This document shows positions 45,212 through 55,804 of a DNA stretch of 64,000 nt, one piece after another. How positions within the stretch are numbered: position 1 is the first letter of the stretch; each line of letters begins with the position of its first letter. Both the position numbers and the translations under genes were made by a program. The DNA lies in contig NC_088323.1 in NCBI RefSeq assembly GCF_910592395.1, positions 7,380,001 to 7,444,000 of the forward strand. Direction: 5' to 3'. Under the pieces are notes generated by a model that made no database searches, was not told the origin of the DNA, and saw nothing but the letters and a program-made list of their open reading frames with translations. The DNA is from Lineus longissimus. Taxonomy: Eukaryota; Nemertea; Pilidiophora; Heteronemertea; Lineidae.

Positions 45212-45431
45212 TTCAAGGATCCTGTTTGGAGAAGTCACGGTCCTGTTGGCCGTTGGAAGCCATACCGTATGAAAAGCCAACATGAACTCGCGCTCTTTTT
45301 GTCCCTTTAACTCGCACATGTCTCACAATGTCAATGTTTTCTGGTCGCTTGATGCTGAGCTTGCTTCGATATATACTTCCAAGGATCCTGTTTGGAGAAG
45401 ACAAGGTCCTTTTGGAAGCCATAAGGTATGA
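45212..45431 (+). repeat. Short direct duplication next to the palindrome unit
   Basis: TTCAAGGATCCTGTTTGGAG...GGTCCTG...GGAAGCCATACCGTATGAAA at 45212-45276 is repeated at 45378-45431 (TTCCAAGGATCCTGTTTGG ... GGAAGCCATAAGGTATGAAA). The intervening 100 bp includes GTCCCTTTAACTCGC. Confidence 0.65.
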
Positions 45432-45432
45432 A

Positions 45433-45892
45433 ATTCTAAAATACCTTGGTACCGTAAAGTCAACTTTTAAATGGAAAATGCATAAGCCTCGTTCTGAGAG
45501 TGGAGTGTTTTGGACACGCAACCAAGATGCTCTACCAAAGTTCCCTCGGGTTGCACTAAAATGTGGAAACCATGCACACAGCTCACTTCAGAAGTTTGAG
45601 GCTCTCAAAACACTGCTTCAAACACAAATCAGCCAAGGAAGCATCAACCACCCTAAGTTTTTTAATGAGCACTACACATATTTGCTGAGAAAAACGCTCC
45701 AAATAGCCCATTTGTGCGGATTTTAGCATCACTTGAGCGAGCCGATCCGGACTTCCTATACGCGCTGCCGTAACATAATGTAAACAACGGCGCTACCGGC
45801 GCTCCGGGCAGGCGATGGATGGAATTTGCCAAATTCGCACATATTCAAGTTATTTCGTGGCCTATCTTTTTAAGTTTTAGGTATTTTAGAAT
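45433..45892 (+). mobile_element. Repeat unit with ATTCTAAAATACC inverted ends, copy 2
   Basis: This 460-bp unit is the reverse complement of 21855-22373 and is bounded by ATTCTAAAATACC and GGTATTTTAGAAT. A 132-codon plus frame (45328-45726) starts upstream and reads KYLGTVKSTFKWKMHKPRS, FWTRNQDALPKFPRVALK, then QKFEALKTLLQTQISQG. No domain is recognised. The frame is partly conserved in copy 1, where a 19-bp insertion changes it. Confidence 0.7.
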
Positions 45893-45895
45893 AGA

Positions 45896-46061
45896 AATTG
45901 AACCCGAGGCGGAGGACCTTGGTTGAGTTATCAAGACACTCGAGGGTGGAGCTAAATTTTCGTCCAAACCCTCGCCTGTCGGCTCGGGTTTGGACTGTAT
46001 TTTAGCTCCACCCTCGAGTGTCTTGGTAACTCAACCAAGGTCCTCCGCCTCGGGTTCAATT
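45896..46061. repeat. 166-bp near-perfect palindrome, copy 2
   Basis: The arms start AATTGAACCCGAGGCGGAGG and end CCTCCGCCTCGGGTTCAATT, and they are complementary nearly throughout. It has the same length and sequence as 21686-21851. With its repeat unit it lies in the opposite order to copy 1. Confidence 0.9.
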
Positions 46062-46779
46062 CCTTAAACCCAACACAAACTCACGGCGCGCTTCTGGTCC
46101 CTTTAACTGAACTATCATTCGAAGTATAACCTCTCAAAGGTTGAACAATGTCAATGTTTACTGGTCTCTTGATACTGGACCTGTATCGATAGATTATTTA
46201 TATGTCATATGATGTGATGATAGATAATGGACAGAGGTCATGGGCGCTGAGGAGCTGTAACCCTAGAAATATAAATAGACTACTTAGCGGGGAACCATCG
46301 CGCTCTTACAGCCTATATCCATTCTGGTATAAGTGCGCTCCTTAAAACGAGGGTTTTTGAACGTTAAAAAACGCCGTAGGGTCTTTAGCTATCATAAATA
46401 TGCACCCTAGAGGTAATGCAGGAAAGTGAAACACCCCAAGGGTTTTTGATTTGGTAAAAATCTCAAAGGGTTAGGAGTTCTGTGAAAAACCTCCAGGTGG
46501 TGCAGTGTGTCGGCTCAAAAGTCCTAAAATGTTTTTCAGAAGAAACCGATATTTTTAAGAGTGTATATCGATTCCAACGGAGACTTTGTAGTGTAGGAGT
46601 TTTCTGTAACCCTTTTTTGAGATGCTTTCAGTGACCAATCCGCCCCCATCCCCGCCCCCACACACAGAGATCAATGAACTCATTGTAAGATAGGTTAGGT
46701 AGGTACCAGCAAGAGTACGATGGAGGTCTCGAGGCGAAAGTTTTGAACGTCGCAACATCGATTAACCTTGATCAAGGTC
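46062..46779. other. No recognisable gene or element
   Basis: No supported feature. GGTAGGTACC and CCCCCGCCCCC-type runs near 46645-46670 are unremarkable. Confidence 0.45.
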
Positions 46780-47045
46780 TCAGGTCGCATTCGCCTCTCG
46801 GTCTCTTGTTGAATGAGAGGCCCAGGCGAATATTTTCAAAATGGCCGCCTGGAGGCCAGATAGTAGCTCATATCTAAAAACAAAAAATACGTCTAGGCAT
46901 ATTGCCCAAAGCTACCATCACACGAAGATTCAGACATCTAGCCCTCGATGTAACTATACGTGCTCCGCTAACGGACGACGACGACAAAAACGACAACGGA
47001 CAATGGACGCCTTGGTATTGTTTTAGTTCCCCTAAAGGTGAATTG
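46780..47045. repeat. Repeat-like DNA directly 3' of the GPCR gene
   Basis: It contains ATTCGCCTCTC ... GAGAGGCCCAGGCGAAT (an imperfect hairpin at about 46788-46832) and AAAATGGCCGCCTGGAGG, a word shared with the repeat at 9236. ACGACGACGACAAAAACGAC follows. It starts only about 12 bp beyond the GPCR stop codon, so a 3' UTR would have to run into it. No AATAAA was spotted on the minus strand in this interval. Confidence 0.4.
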
Positions 47046-47056
47046 GCGATTAATTT

Positions 47057-48079
47057 CTAATTGATTGATTTGGGGTTAAGTAATCGCATGAAATCTTTCC
47101 TAAAGGAGGCGCTAACTAAAAGATAGATGTAGAAGTTGAGACAAGGGTTCAGACCCGTGATGTAATAGAAAATATAAAAACTCAGCTCCCGCAGTTTCGG
47201 AGAAGCCAGTGCAACTTGCGGTATAAGGTAACTCCAAAGAAGATCTTCAAAGGGATAACATGCTAGGAGAACGATAAACACGAAGGCAACGACCATCATC
47301 ATCAGAGTTAGATTGCGGTCTTGACCTTCGTTTTTCTGTTTGATGCCAAGTTCCCCCATATTTTGCAACTCTTTGCCCTGTCGTCTAAATTTGATCAAAA
47401 TAGAGACATTCAGAATAAGGACAATTATTGGAGATCCGTAGTTTACGATAACATAATAAAACATTAAAATGAAGTTCTCAAACCAAGGCGGAAATTCGGG
47501 GGGATTAATGCAGACTTCTGTGTGCAAGTTCGTCGGGTATTTAAGGTAGTATTTCCAGAGTTTCACCGAGTTGAAGGCAAGATGAAAGCAGATATTGAAT
47601 AGATAACAAGCTCTCGCTTTCTTAACGGTGCACCAGGCAGCAGCTTTCAAGAGGAAGCACACTGCCACAAACCGGTCGACGGAGATGATAACGACATTCC
47701 AAACATGGACACCAAACAAAACGAACAAAACATAATTATACGCCTTACATAAGAAATCGCCGTATTGTTCGAAAGCGTTCGGGAGTTCGGACAGCATTAC
47801 CCTTTGCCCGAAACCAAAAACTAAAACAGCGTTATCACCGAATGCTAACGCTCTAAAGTGAAAAGACATTACGACATTTTGTCGTTTATGGAGTCTTTGC
47901 GTCATGATAATCAAAGTCATCGTGTTTCCTACGAAACCCAGGGACAGCAACACGCAGGGTAGGTAGAAATTGAAGATGGTCAGCAGCGTATCTATCAACA
48001 GGTCGTCTCCCTTGCGTGTCCCTGAGGGGCCTGTTATCGAATGCACATCTTGAGCCTTTTTGGTGAAATTCAAAGCCAT
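47057..48079 (-). CDS. Rhodopsin-class GPCR, probable neuropeptide (FMRFamide-like) receptor
   Basis: This is an intact 340-residue single-exon receptor, presumably in the plasma membrane and coupling a peptide ligand to G proteins. Visible features in order: N-glycosylation site NFT at 4-6; TM1 about 31-59 with GN at 51-52; TM2 about 70-90 with ALAFGD (D82); C111 before TM3; DRF at 135-137 for DRY; TM4 about 156-174 without the usual Trp; C190 in loop 2; TM5 about 203-230 with P217; TM6 about 257-282 with LACYP instead of CWxP; TM7 about 298-322 with NPCLNFYIY; helix 8 FRKDFMRLL. The NP..NF.IY form of NPxxY is common in invertebrate FMRFamide and related peptide receptors. The chosen ATG is the first after an in-frame TGA six codons upstream (48095-48097), with A at -3 and G at +4. 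A retrogene or an intronless family member is likely. The ligand is unknown. Confidence 0.9.
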   Translation of the reverse strand: MALNFTKKAQDVHSITGPSGTRKGDDLLIDTLLTIFNFYLPCVLLSLGFVGNTMTLIIMTQRLHKRQNVVMSFHFRALAFGDNAVLVFGFGQRVMLSELPNAFEQYGDFLCKAYNYVLFVLFGVHVWNVVIISVDRFVAVCFLLKAAAWCTVKKARACYLFNICFHLAFNSVKLWKYYLKYPTNLHTEVCINPPEFPPWFENFILMFYYVIVNYGSPIIVLILNVSILIKFRRQGKELQNMGELGIKQKNEGQDRNLTLMMMVVAFVFIVLLACYPFEDLLWSYLIPQVALASPKLRELSFYIFYYITGLNPCLNFYIYLLVSASFRKDFMRLLNPKSIN

Positions 48080-48907
48080 CCTGTCTGAACTTATTCATCA
48101 GGTCCAGACGGACATAATCTGTCATTTCACCACTGGAAACGGCACACGCGCAGTTTCTCACATGTTTACATTGAGACCACGCACCAACAAAACAAAACTT
48201 TGGGACCGGTGTCGTAAAACATAGTGCTTTGTCGCCGACATTCACATGTAAAAACCTCTGTCACGTTCGTTATCTTGTAAAAGGTATGACTCCTTTTTGT
48301 CCAGTTTGCAACATGTCGTAATTCTAAAGGATCAGAATGTAGCTACTCTGAATCTTTGTCAGAGAGAACATCCCCATTTCACTCCGGATGCAGTGGTGTT
48401 GGCTTCGACCCTAGATCAAATCGGGCTGCCTCGGTCAGCCTAATCCGCCAGTCAAGGATGCATACCTCCACCATGTCGTAATGATATCGCCGATGAATTT
48501 CTCAAGATTGCGTAAGAGCACGAAATAGGAGTTTGTCTATAGATATTGAGATACAAACCATTCTTGCAACGAGGCTGCAGGCAGAAAACCCTTCTCAAAA
48601 CGCCGGTAGGCTTACCTCCACGACGCTGTGTGGTGAAGCGGTTGATCATTATCTACATCACAGACAAAACGTTGAAAACCAGATTATTTATAAGATGTTA
48701 TGAGACAAACAGCATGTCTATGATATCCCAAAATAGCTCAATCTGAGAATATCCTTGGCACAATAAGACATCCTTAAATATTTGTGATATATACTGATAC
48801 TTTTAGATTCATCATAGGGAGACGGCAATATTTAGCTTGATTATGAGACACTCGTTGTTTTGATGGGAGACAGCCATATTTCGCTTGAGAGACTCCTACC
48901 TCTAATG
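48080..48907. other. Upstream flank of the GPCR; no feature recognised
   Basis: This is the presumed promoter and 5' UTR side of the minus-strand receptor. I see no convincing TATA box or upstream coding exon. A 119-codon minus frame at 47886-48245 overlaps the receptor start in another frame and is a shadow. Confidence 0.45.
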
Positions 48908-49095
48908 CCAGGCGCCTGGCGAGAACCTATATTCAACTGCATGTAGCTTGGCGAGAACCTATATTCAACTACTTGTACATGTAGCCTGGCGAGAACCTAT
49001 ATTCAACTACATGTTACTTAGCGAGAACCTATATTCAACAACATGTTGCTTGGCGCGAACGTATATTCAACTACATGTAGCTTGGCGCGAACGTA
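48908..49095 (+). repeat. Tandem repeat, about 32-38 bp, 5-6 copies
   Basis: Units share TGGCGAGAACCTATATTCAA and CTACATGTAGC. Later units change to GGCGCGAACGTATATTC. Spacers vary in length. Confidence 0.85.
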
Positions 49096-49568
49096 CCACA
49101 TATAGCTGGCGGCTGACCAATCAACCGCATTCAAAAGGGGGACAGGTCACAGGGCGCGAACCTTTGACCTTCCGTTTACAAGGCGGACGTCTTGGAACAT
49201 CAGGATCGTTGATAGAAGTTCATCAGGTCACCAATAAGCACAGTAAGGGACCCGGGTCTGCTCTAACTAAGACACAAAACATTTAACGTGTGAAAAGTGC
49301 AGAGAAAGTCCTTCTGTTTCCTACTGTAGGATAAAAGTGACGCCTATCGGCGAATTCGTATAACTTACACTGGCCTCCAGGCTTCTACTCGTAGTCCCAT
49401 TTCATTTCAAATGCAATAGCTTGGTGTCATGGGGACAGCGTCTCTAGTTTTTTACGTAACAGTAGGCAGTCAAGCCAGCAATCTACCAACATCGATCACT
49501 ATAATGGTCAGCCATTTCAGATACGGCGTGTTTATCGACGAAGGGAGAATTCATTGCTGCCATTTGTG

Positions 49569-50250
49569 AGATGATGCGTAGGATTACTCCATGCAGTGAC
49601 CGACGGAGGGTCATCTATCGTTGTGCTGGTCACATGTGGATGATGGCTCCACGCAGTGACCGACGAAGGGTCAGCTTTCTCTTTGCCGGTTACATGTAAA
49701 TGATGGCTCCACGCAGTGACCGACGAAGGGTCAGCTATCTCTATGCTGGACACATGTGGATGATGGCTCCACGCAGTGACCGACGAAGGGTCAGTTTTCT
49801 CTTTGCCGGTTACATGTAAATGATGGCTCCACGCAGTGACCGACGAAGGATCAGCTTTCTCTATGCTGGACACATGTGGCTGTCTCTATGCTGGACACAT
49901 GTGGATGATGGCTCCACGCAGTGACCGACGAAGGGTCAACTGTCTCTATGCTGGACACATGTGGCTGTCTCTATGCTGGACACATGTGGATGATGGCTCC
50001 ACGCAGTGACCGACGAAGGGTCAGCTATCTCTATGCTGGACACATGTGGATGATGGCTCCACGCAGTGACCGACGAAGGGTCAGCTATCTCTATGCTGGA
50101 CACATGTGGATGATGGCTCCACGCAGTGACCGACGAAGGGTCAGCTTTCTCTTTGCCGGTTACATGTAAATGATGGCTCCACGCAGTGACCGACGAAGGA
50201 TCAGCTTTCTCTTTGCCGGTTACATGTGAATGATGGCTCCACGCATTGAG
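49569..50250. repeat. 60-bp minisatellite, about 11 units
   Basis: The unit contains GATGGCTCCACGCAGTGACC, GACGAAGGGTCAGC and CTATGCTGGACACATGTG, with anchors near 49591, 49651, 49711, 49771, 49831, 49916, 50001, 50061, 50121 and 50181. Two units carry a 25-bp internal duplication of CTGTCTCTATGCTGGACACA plus TGTGG, giving 85-bp spacing. Two subtypes (TGCTGGACACATGTGG and TGCCGGTTACATGTAA) alternate. A 20-residue peptide repeat (SVTAWSHHPHVSSIE) is open on the minus strand but is broken by the 25-bp insertions. Confidence 0.95.
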
Positions 50251-53200
50251 CAAAACATACAGGGTCAGCTATCATAATCCCGGCCAAGAATTCACTGCAC
50301 GGTCATCTTCAGCGCTATCAACAATTTATCACCACGAGAAAAAAGACACTGGAATGGTTTTGGTGCGTTTTTATGCAACGGCTGTTCACGAGAGGTTGAT
50401 GTACAATTCAGCGCCAGATAGGAATATCATCTGTCAACACATTAAAAAAACCCAGGATAAAATAACAACAAAAAGAATGTGGACACGGGAAAATGATATT
50501 TTCTCGCCGAAACTGTCTTGTAACGCTGTCCACCATATTATTCTGGGAGCCAACTGTCTTTTTTCCCCTTAACCTAAGATTTTTTATTGTTGATTTTGGC
50601 AGCTGAGGATCTCTACTTTCAGAAACTGCTTGATGACATGATGTCACCCTTGAGCAATTTGAGGAATTCAAGATGGCTTCCAGGTTGGCCGACAAAACCT
50701 GCCAAAGCCAAAGTCAGAACAAGAGGATGCATCTACAAATGTATCACAACACGTGTGAAAATATCGCTAAATTCTTGTCATTACCCAATCTTCCAGCATC
50801 ACCAAAAGAATATGCGAGCCCGGGAAAACACTCCAGCTAATTCCACGCTCTTTGTAGATCATCAGGGTTCAAAGAATCTAATCCATCATAATGACCAATT
50901 TCGGGTCGTGTCTACAGTTTCCGCCATAACGCTTTTTTGCTATATTACCGCTTGTAACAATTTTACGCGCGTTATAACAGCATACAAACGTCCAGTGCTA
51001 TACTACCCAGAAGAAGTACATTGGTCATATTAGTTTGTTAAACGAGGAATTTTAATGGGAATCGGGTATCATTTATCAAAATGGGCTATATACCGCGTCG
51101 GCATTAAAATGTACCCTTGTCCACCCGATACAACAAAAGATCGAGTCATTGGAATGTTCTTCCTGGTGGTATAGCAGGGTCTTCTTACGATGCGCTTGTA
51201 TGGTTATTTTTGGCTTGAGAATCCAGGGACATCGTCGTGAAAGCTGTCTGCTTGAAATACTGTGGAAAAGAAGCGGGAAAAGAAGGGTCGTTTGAAAGAT
51301 CACGTTTATGCAAAATAGGGGTATCCTTGATGATGACGAATTATCAGTCCGCCACCAAACTTAACAAATGTAGGGACCTACTAGAAGTTCATCTTCCTCC
51401 GCTGCGCAAGCATAAGAAGGCAATGAAAACGGCTATTACACTCATGTTGCTCACCTACGAACAGCATCCTAGCTAGTTACGTCATTCAGACATCATCCCA
51501 GCACCGACCTAAATTTGCATGCAACCTAATGACGTCACTCGCGCCAACTTAGGACATCCCCCCCCCCAACATGATCGGAACATGGACTGAAAGAGAGAAT
51601 GCATGTTTCGCAGCAAGTGTTTCCTAGTTCCTAACGCATCTTAGCGCGAATGTGTCCCTGGAACGTGCACTCCGGACGCAGTGGATTGGCCACTTCCCCA
51701 CCCTAACATAGGATGACGAAATGGACTGCCCGGGGAGTCTACTTGAACGCTGCAACAAGTTGCAAACGATCAAGCCCGCTTAATGGACCGTATATCGACA
51801 TGACTAGAATCTGCATCTTGGACCACCAAGGTTTTTGCACGCCGGCTACATTTGAAGGGGGTGTGATACCATGGGGTTCAGGAAGCAGAATCTGGTGAGA
51901 GGAGGCAGAACCTGGGGATCCTGCAACGTTTATTAAAATGCGATGCTCTGATTGGCGCTTTTTTCTACCGCCATGCACAATCTGTCTGAAGGGTATGGAT
52001 TTCACCAGGGGTTTGAAATATCGACAGGCGGAGTGTGTGTATATTGATACCCACTGGTCATGCCAAGATGCCAATATCACATAATTCTCTCAACATCAAG
52101 GCCACCTGCTGACTCTTAGTAAATAGACGGAGACGTCACGTTCCGTCAGATGTTACATTCCGTTGGGTAATGGGGGAAAATGGTGCTGCCAATCGTTGGT
52201 AATCGAATGCTGACGGGAAAGGCGCGGAGGTTAATTGCTCTTGCTCCAAACAGAAGTGGAGCGCTGTCTTGGTAAACGTCGATCGTACAGTCTTTGCAGG
52301 ATTCTCTGTGCGGCTACAAGAAATGCTATTGGTGACTTTCGGCACAGTCCAAACGTATCACGTATCCGTATGGAGAATACGTATGATCCGGGGAAGTATT
52401 ACGTAAGTCAGACAGAAGATGAGCTTCAGCATCGACAAATCATCCGCGCGCAATTCGTAAAGAGCTCAAGAGATAGGTAGCAAAGAAAACGCATCTAATT
52501 TCTTCCCACATCTTAGCTCGATGCAAAGGACACTGATCTCATCAATCGTTAGTTTTCTTCAGATTATACCCCCTCTATTGACAAGTTGGATTATCACCTG
52601 CTGGATCTCCTGACAGATGCTATATAATCACTAGACACGGCTCGTGCATCTCCAAGCCGCAAGCAGCTAATAAGATTCTCATCCCGTCGTGGAATTGGCT
52701 TAACGTGCTGACATACACTCTCAAAGTAAACATGGACTAGCTCTTAAGATATGATCTCTTTTGGCATATCAGGAGCAAGACACATAATTCTATATATGAG
52801 TAATGGTTTCTCTCTGCCCAGGAATATGAGTGGGAAATAAAACTGCGATGATACGCCTTTAGGCTTTTTCCTAAGTAAATTACACTGTCCTTTTGGGCTG
52901 CCGAGCATTCATCCCAAGTATTATCCTATTCCCTTTCTCTATAAAGGCACATCGCCAAAAGTCGCTAGAAATTGTCTTAATTGACAATGCCGAGAGAAGT
53001 CAGCTTTGGATCTTTCGGCAAACGGACACGAATTGTGGCTTATGCTGCGCCACCAGAGTTCACGTTGTCACCTGTAACGTGTCACTTTTTCCAAAGAGAG
53101 CGGCCGCACAGGATTCATGATGTCACTTTTCTGCCTGAGGGCACGTCATAATCTTCAAGCCTTAGTCGGTAAACGAACAAGCTAGTGACAAGTGACACAG

Positions 53201-53489
53201 CACAAGTGAACCGTTGTGACAAGTTACAACGTGACAAGAACTGTTCTCGACAGCTTGGCCCATGTATGTATTGCTGCTGCCTGACAATAACGCAACGGAC
53301 GCAGGCGCAGTTGCTAACCATCAGGCAAGGTTGCCCGTTTTGCGAATTTGGGGAGTTTAACCATTCACATCCGCAGAATCGACTGCGCCCCTCGTGTCCA
53401 AGTCGTGTCCGCCAATTTTCGATTTACGGCTACTCGTAAATCGGGCAGTGCTTTTTCTCAAAATAGGTTTGCAGAAAAAAAAAAATCTG
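50251..53489. other. No recognisable gene or element
   Basis: The longest frame is 148 codons at 50587-51033 on plus, with no domain. An 81-codon plus frame at 52235-52480 precedes ACGTAAGT, a possible donor site, but has no domain either. A C run (CCCCCCCCCC) lies at about 51559. I see no repeats here, so this is the largest apparently element-free stretch in the window. Confidence 0.4.
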
Positions 53490-53493
53490 CAGT

Positions 53494-53984
53494 GGCCAGA
53501 GACCTCTATTAGCAAGCGTGTACATTCTGTGTACATTTTAATGAACATAGTTTGGTGAAAAAAGTACACCAAGGGTGCTTTAATTCCCACCAAATTTTAT
53601 ATGTGTTATGAAGAGGCTTTTATAAAAATAATAGTAAAAATTCAAAACATTCCAATACCGGTTGCCTGAGAAAAATTGACTTGTGTACAGGATTGCCATC
53701 AAATCGTCACTCGCGGACTGATATGGGCCTATTAGAATACAAGTTCTAAACTGGCCACTGACACAATATTTCCTTAAATTAATTATCAAAAAGTATATCC
53801 TTGTTATGGCCTGGCTCTGTAGATTAAGAATCCACCAAAGATTGAAGAATAAATCCACTTTCACCCATCACAGTCATGTATTTACCACAGCTTCACAGTT
53901 CAGTACGGCCTGTGGATGAATACATGTCTCTGGCGGAAGTGTGGCACAGACACATAGTCCGCTGGCTAATAGAGGTCTCTGGCC
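53494..53984. mobile_element. Element bounded by a 20-bp perfect inverted repeat
   Basis: GGCCAGAGACCTCTATTAGC at 53494 is repeated in inverted form at 53965-53984. The left end is preceded by CAGT, which recalls the family C terminus (CAGTGG...CTCTATTA). No TA or other duplication was confirmed. The 490-bp interior has no recognised coding. Confidence 0.6.
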
Positions 53985-55344
53985 TGACCTTGTTGATTTC
54001 TTCGAAGAACTCCCAATTCGTTTCGTCAATTGGTTTAATACAAATTGACAATCGGTAAAATTTGGACAGTTATCGCGCACTGTTTTACATGTGGAACATT
54101 CTGTACATTCGACATAGCTAGATCTAGCTATTTCCGTGAAACACCTTGATCTATGGCTACACCGTGGTATCCCCATGGCATAGACGACATAGCATGCCAT
54201 AGCATGGCAATATTGCTCCTCTAGCTTATATGAGACGTTAACCAGAGAATTGTAAAATTGGGTAATTTGAGGATGTGGTCGCCCGAATTGACGGAACTCG
54301 CCGATTTGGCGACAGCTTGCCTTAGAGGAAACTTGCCAGACTGCACTTTACGCTAGCTGGCACGATAACACATTTGTTCCCGCTACTCAACCTGAGCGCA
54401 CCCGCTTTGATGCCCCTGATTGTGCCTAACAGGATACAGCGACTGGTCTAAGCGTCTCCCGTTACCCCGGAAAGCGACAAAAGCCGTCTTCTTCAACAAA
54501 GGAATACCGCCTGGGTGGCAAGAGAATATTTGATCAGTGTGTTGGTAAAAAGGCTCTTGGAAATCATACTGAAGAGATATCAGAGTAATAGAATGAATGG
54601 TGCTTTTTTAGGGAGGGGCGGTCATCCTTGTCTATCCTAGTACCGCTAAACCGTTGATATCCGACATTTGCATTTTTTTTACATTAAAATTGCAGTAAGA
54701 CGTTAAAAGTTGCATTTGTTGACGAAACCCTTTGCCTTCAGCTATTTTTCTGATATAACGAGCAAAATTGGAAATGTAGACCTTTCCTCCAGATGTGAAG
54801 CAAGGGGCTTAGCGTTTGGTTGGCAAAGTTAAAGTAACGAAAGTCTGAGTGAGGTGTGTTGATTGTTCCAGCTTTCGTAAGATGTTGCATCTGAATCGAC
54901 AAGGCAGTCGAGTGCATTTCACCTTCAAATCAACGTCGACATCGGTAAAGAATCTTCAATAAGGTCTAAGCTTGCCATATTTTGGGATGTCTTTTATAGC
55001 TGTTTTGTTAAAAACATAACGAAGTTGCTTTTTGTACAGAAACTGCAATATTCATAGAAACCGCCGTGAGATATATGTAAGCTACCATGACACAACCATT
55101 TCAAAACTTTCAAACCCATTTTTCATCAGTATGGTATATTCACCACAAGTTGGCAAGGCCTTTCGCATCTAAACAAAGCCAATACATTTTGCGTTTTTAA
55201 AAGCCCTATCATTTTCCATGTCTAAGTTGTTTTGTCGACAGAATACCTCTTCTTCTTTTTCATAAACAACAACAAAATGTAATCTCCCATTAGTATATAC
55301 AAACTTTCCAACTCAGAAGATACTCTCATGCCCAGGATTTTCCT
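53985..55344. other. No recognisable gene or element
   Basis: The 108-codon minus frame at 53874-54200 is cysteine-rich in part (YVECTECSTCKTVRDNC) but has no family I recognise. It overlaps the preceding inverted repeat. Confidence 0.45.
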
Positions 55345-55565
55345 TTAAAGGGACAGTATAGGCAGCAACTAGGCAGGCACGATAAAGTTACACGGAGTCG
55401 CCAATGCGGGTTCTCTCACGTCTCACAGTATGTTGCAATGATTGACACTTGCACGAGGAACATATTTAGTGCTGAACCTGCCATGACAAAGGGCCCTTAC
55501 TGTGTATATTAGTCACCTAAGATGTCCACATTAGCCCCTCTGCTCCTGCCTATAGTTCCCTTTAA
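55345..55565 (+). mobile_element. Family A MITE, copy 4
   Basis: This intact copy has TTAA at both edges (55345-55348 and 55562-55565). It runs from TTAAAGGGACAGTATAGGC to CCTGCCTATAGTTCCCTTTAA and shares GATAAAGTTACAC and TTTAGTGCTGAACCTG. Confidence 0.9.
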
Positions 55566-55804
55566 CACACCGGTATTGATTGGCCTGCAGTGATTTAGAT
55601 CCGCCGATCGACAAGAGTAGTGCATGAGACAGAATACCGAGCCATTGTCGTTTTTTCTTCTCCATCATTGACCAAGAGGCAATAACATCGTTTGCGTAAG
55701 AATTCTCGGCGCCTGGAGAGGTGCAGATGTAATTGCAGATGTAATTGCAGTATTTGCACAATTAACGTAGCTCGAAATGTCTTCCCACCGATTTTCTTTT
55801 TACA

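Noticed and set aside
49532-50253. Repeat peptide frames in the 60-bp array (SVTAWSHHPHV)
   Set aside because: They depend on the 60-bp period and are broken by 25-bp insertions. There is no independent evidence of translation.
50587-51033. 148-codon ORF
   Set aside because: No recognisable domain, low-complexity-free but unrelated to known families, and no splice context.
53874-54200. Cysteine-rich secreted protein (ECTECSTCKTVRDNC)
   Set aside because: No signal peptide; cysteines are confined to a small part, and the frame overlaps the inverted-repeat element.
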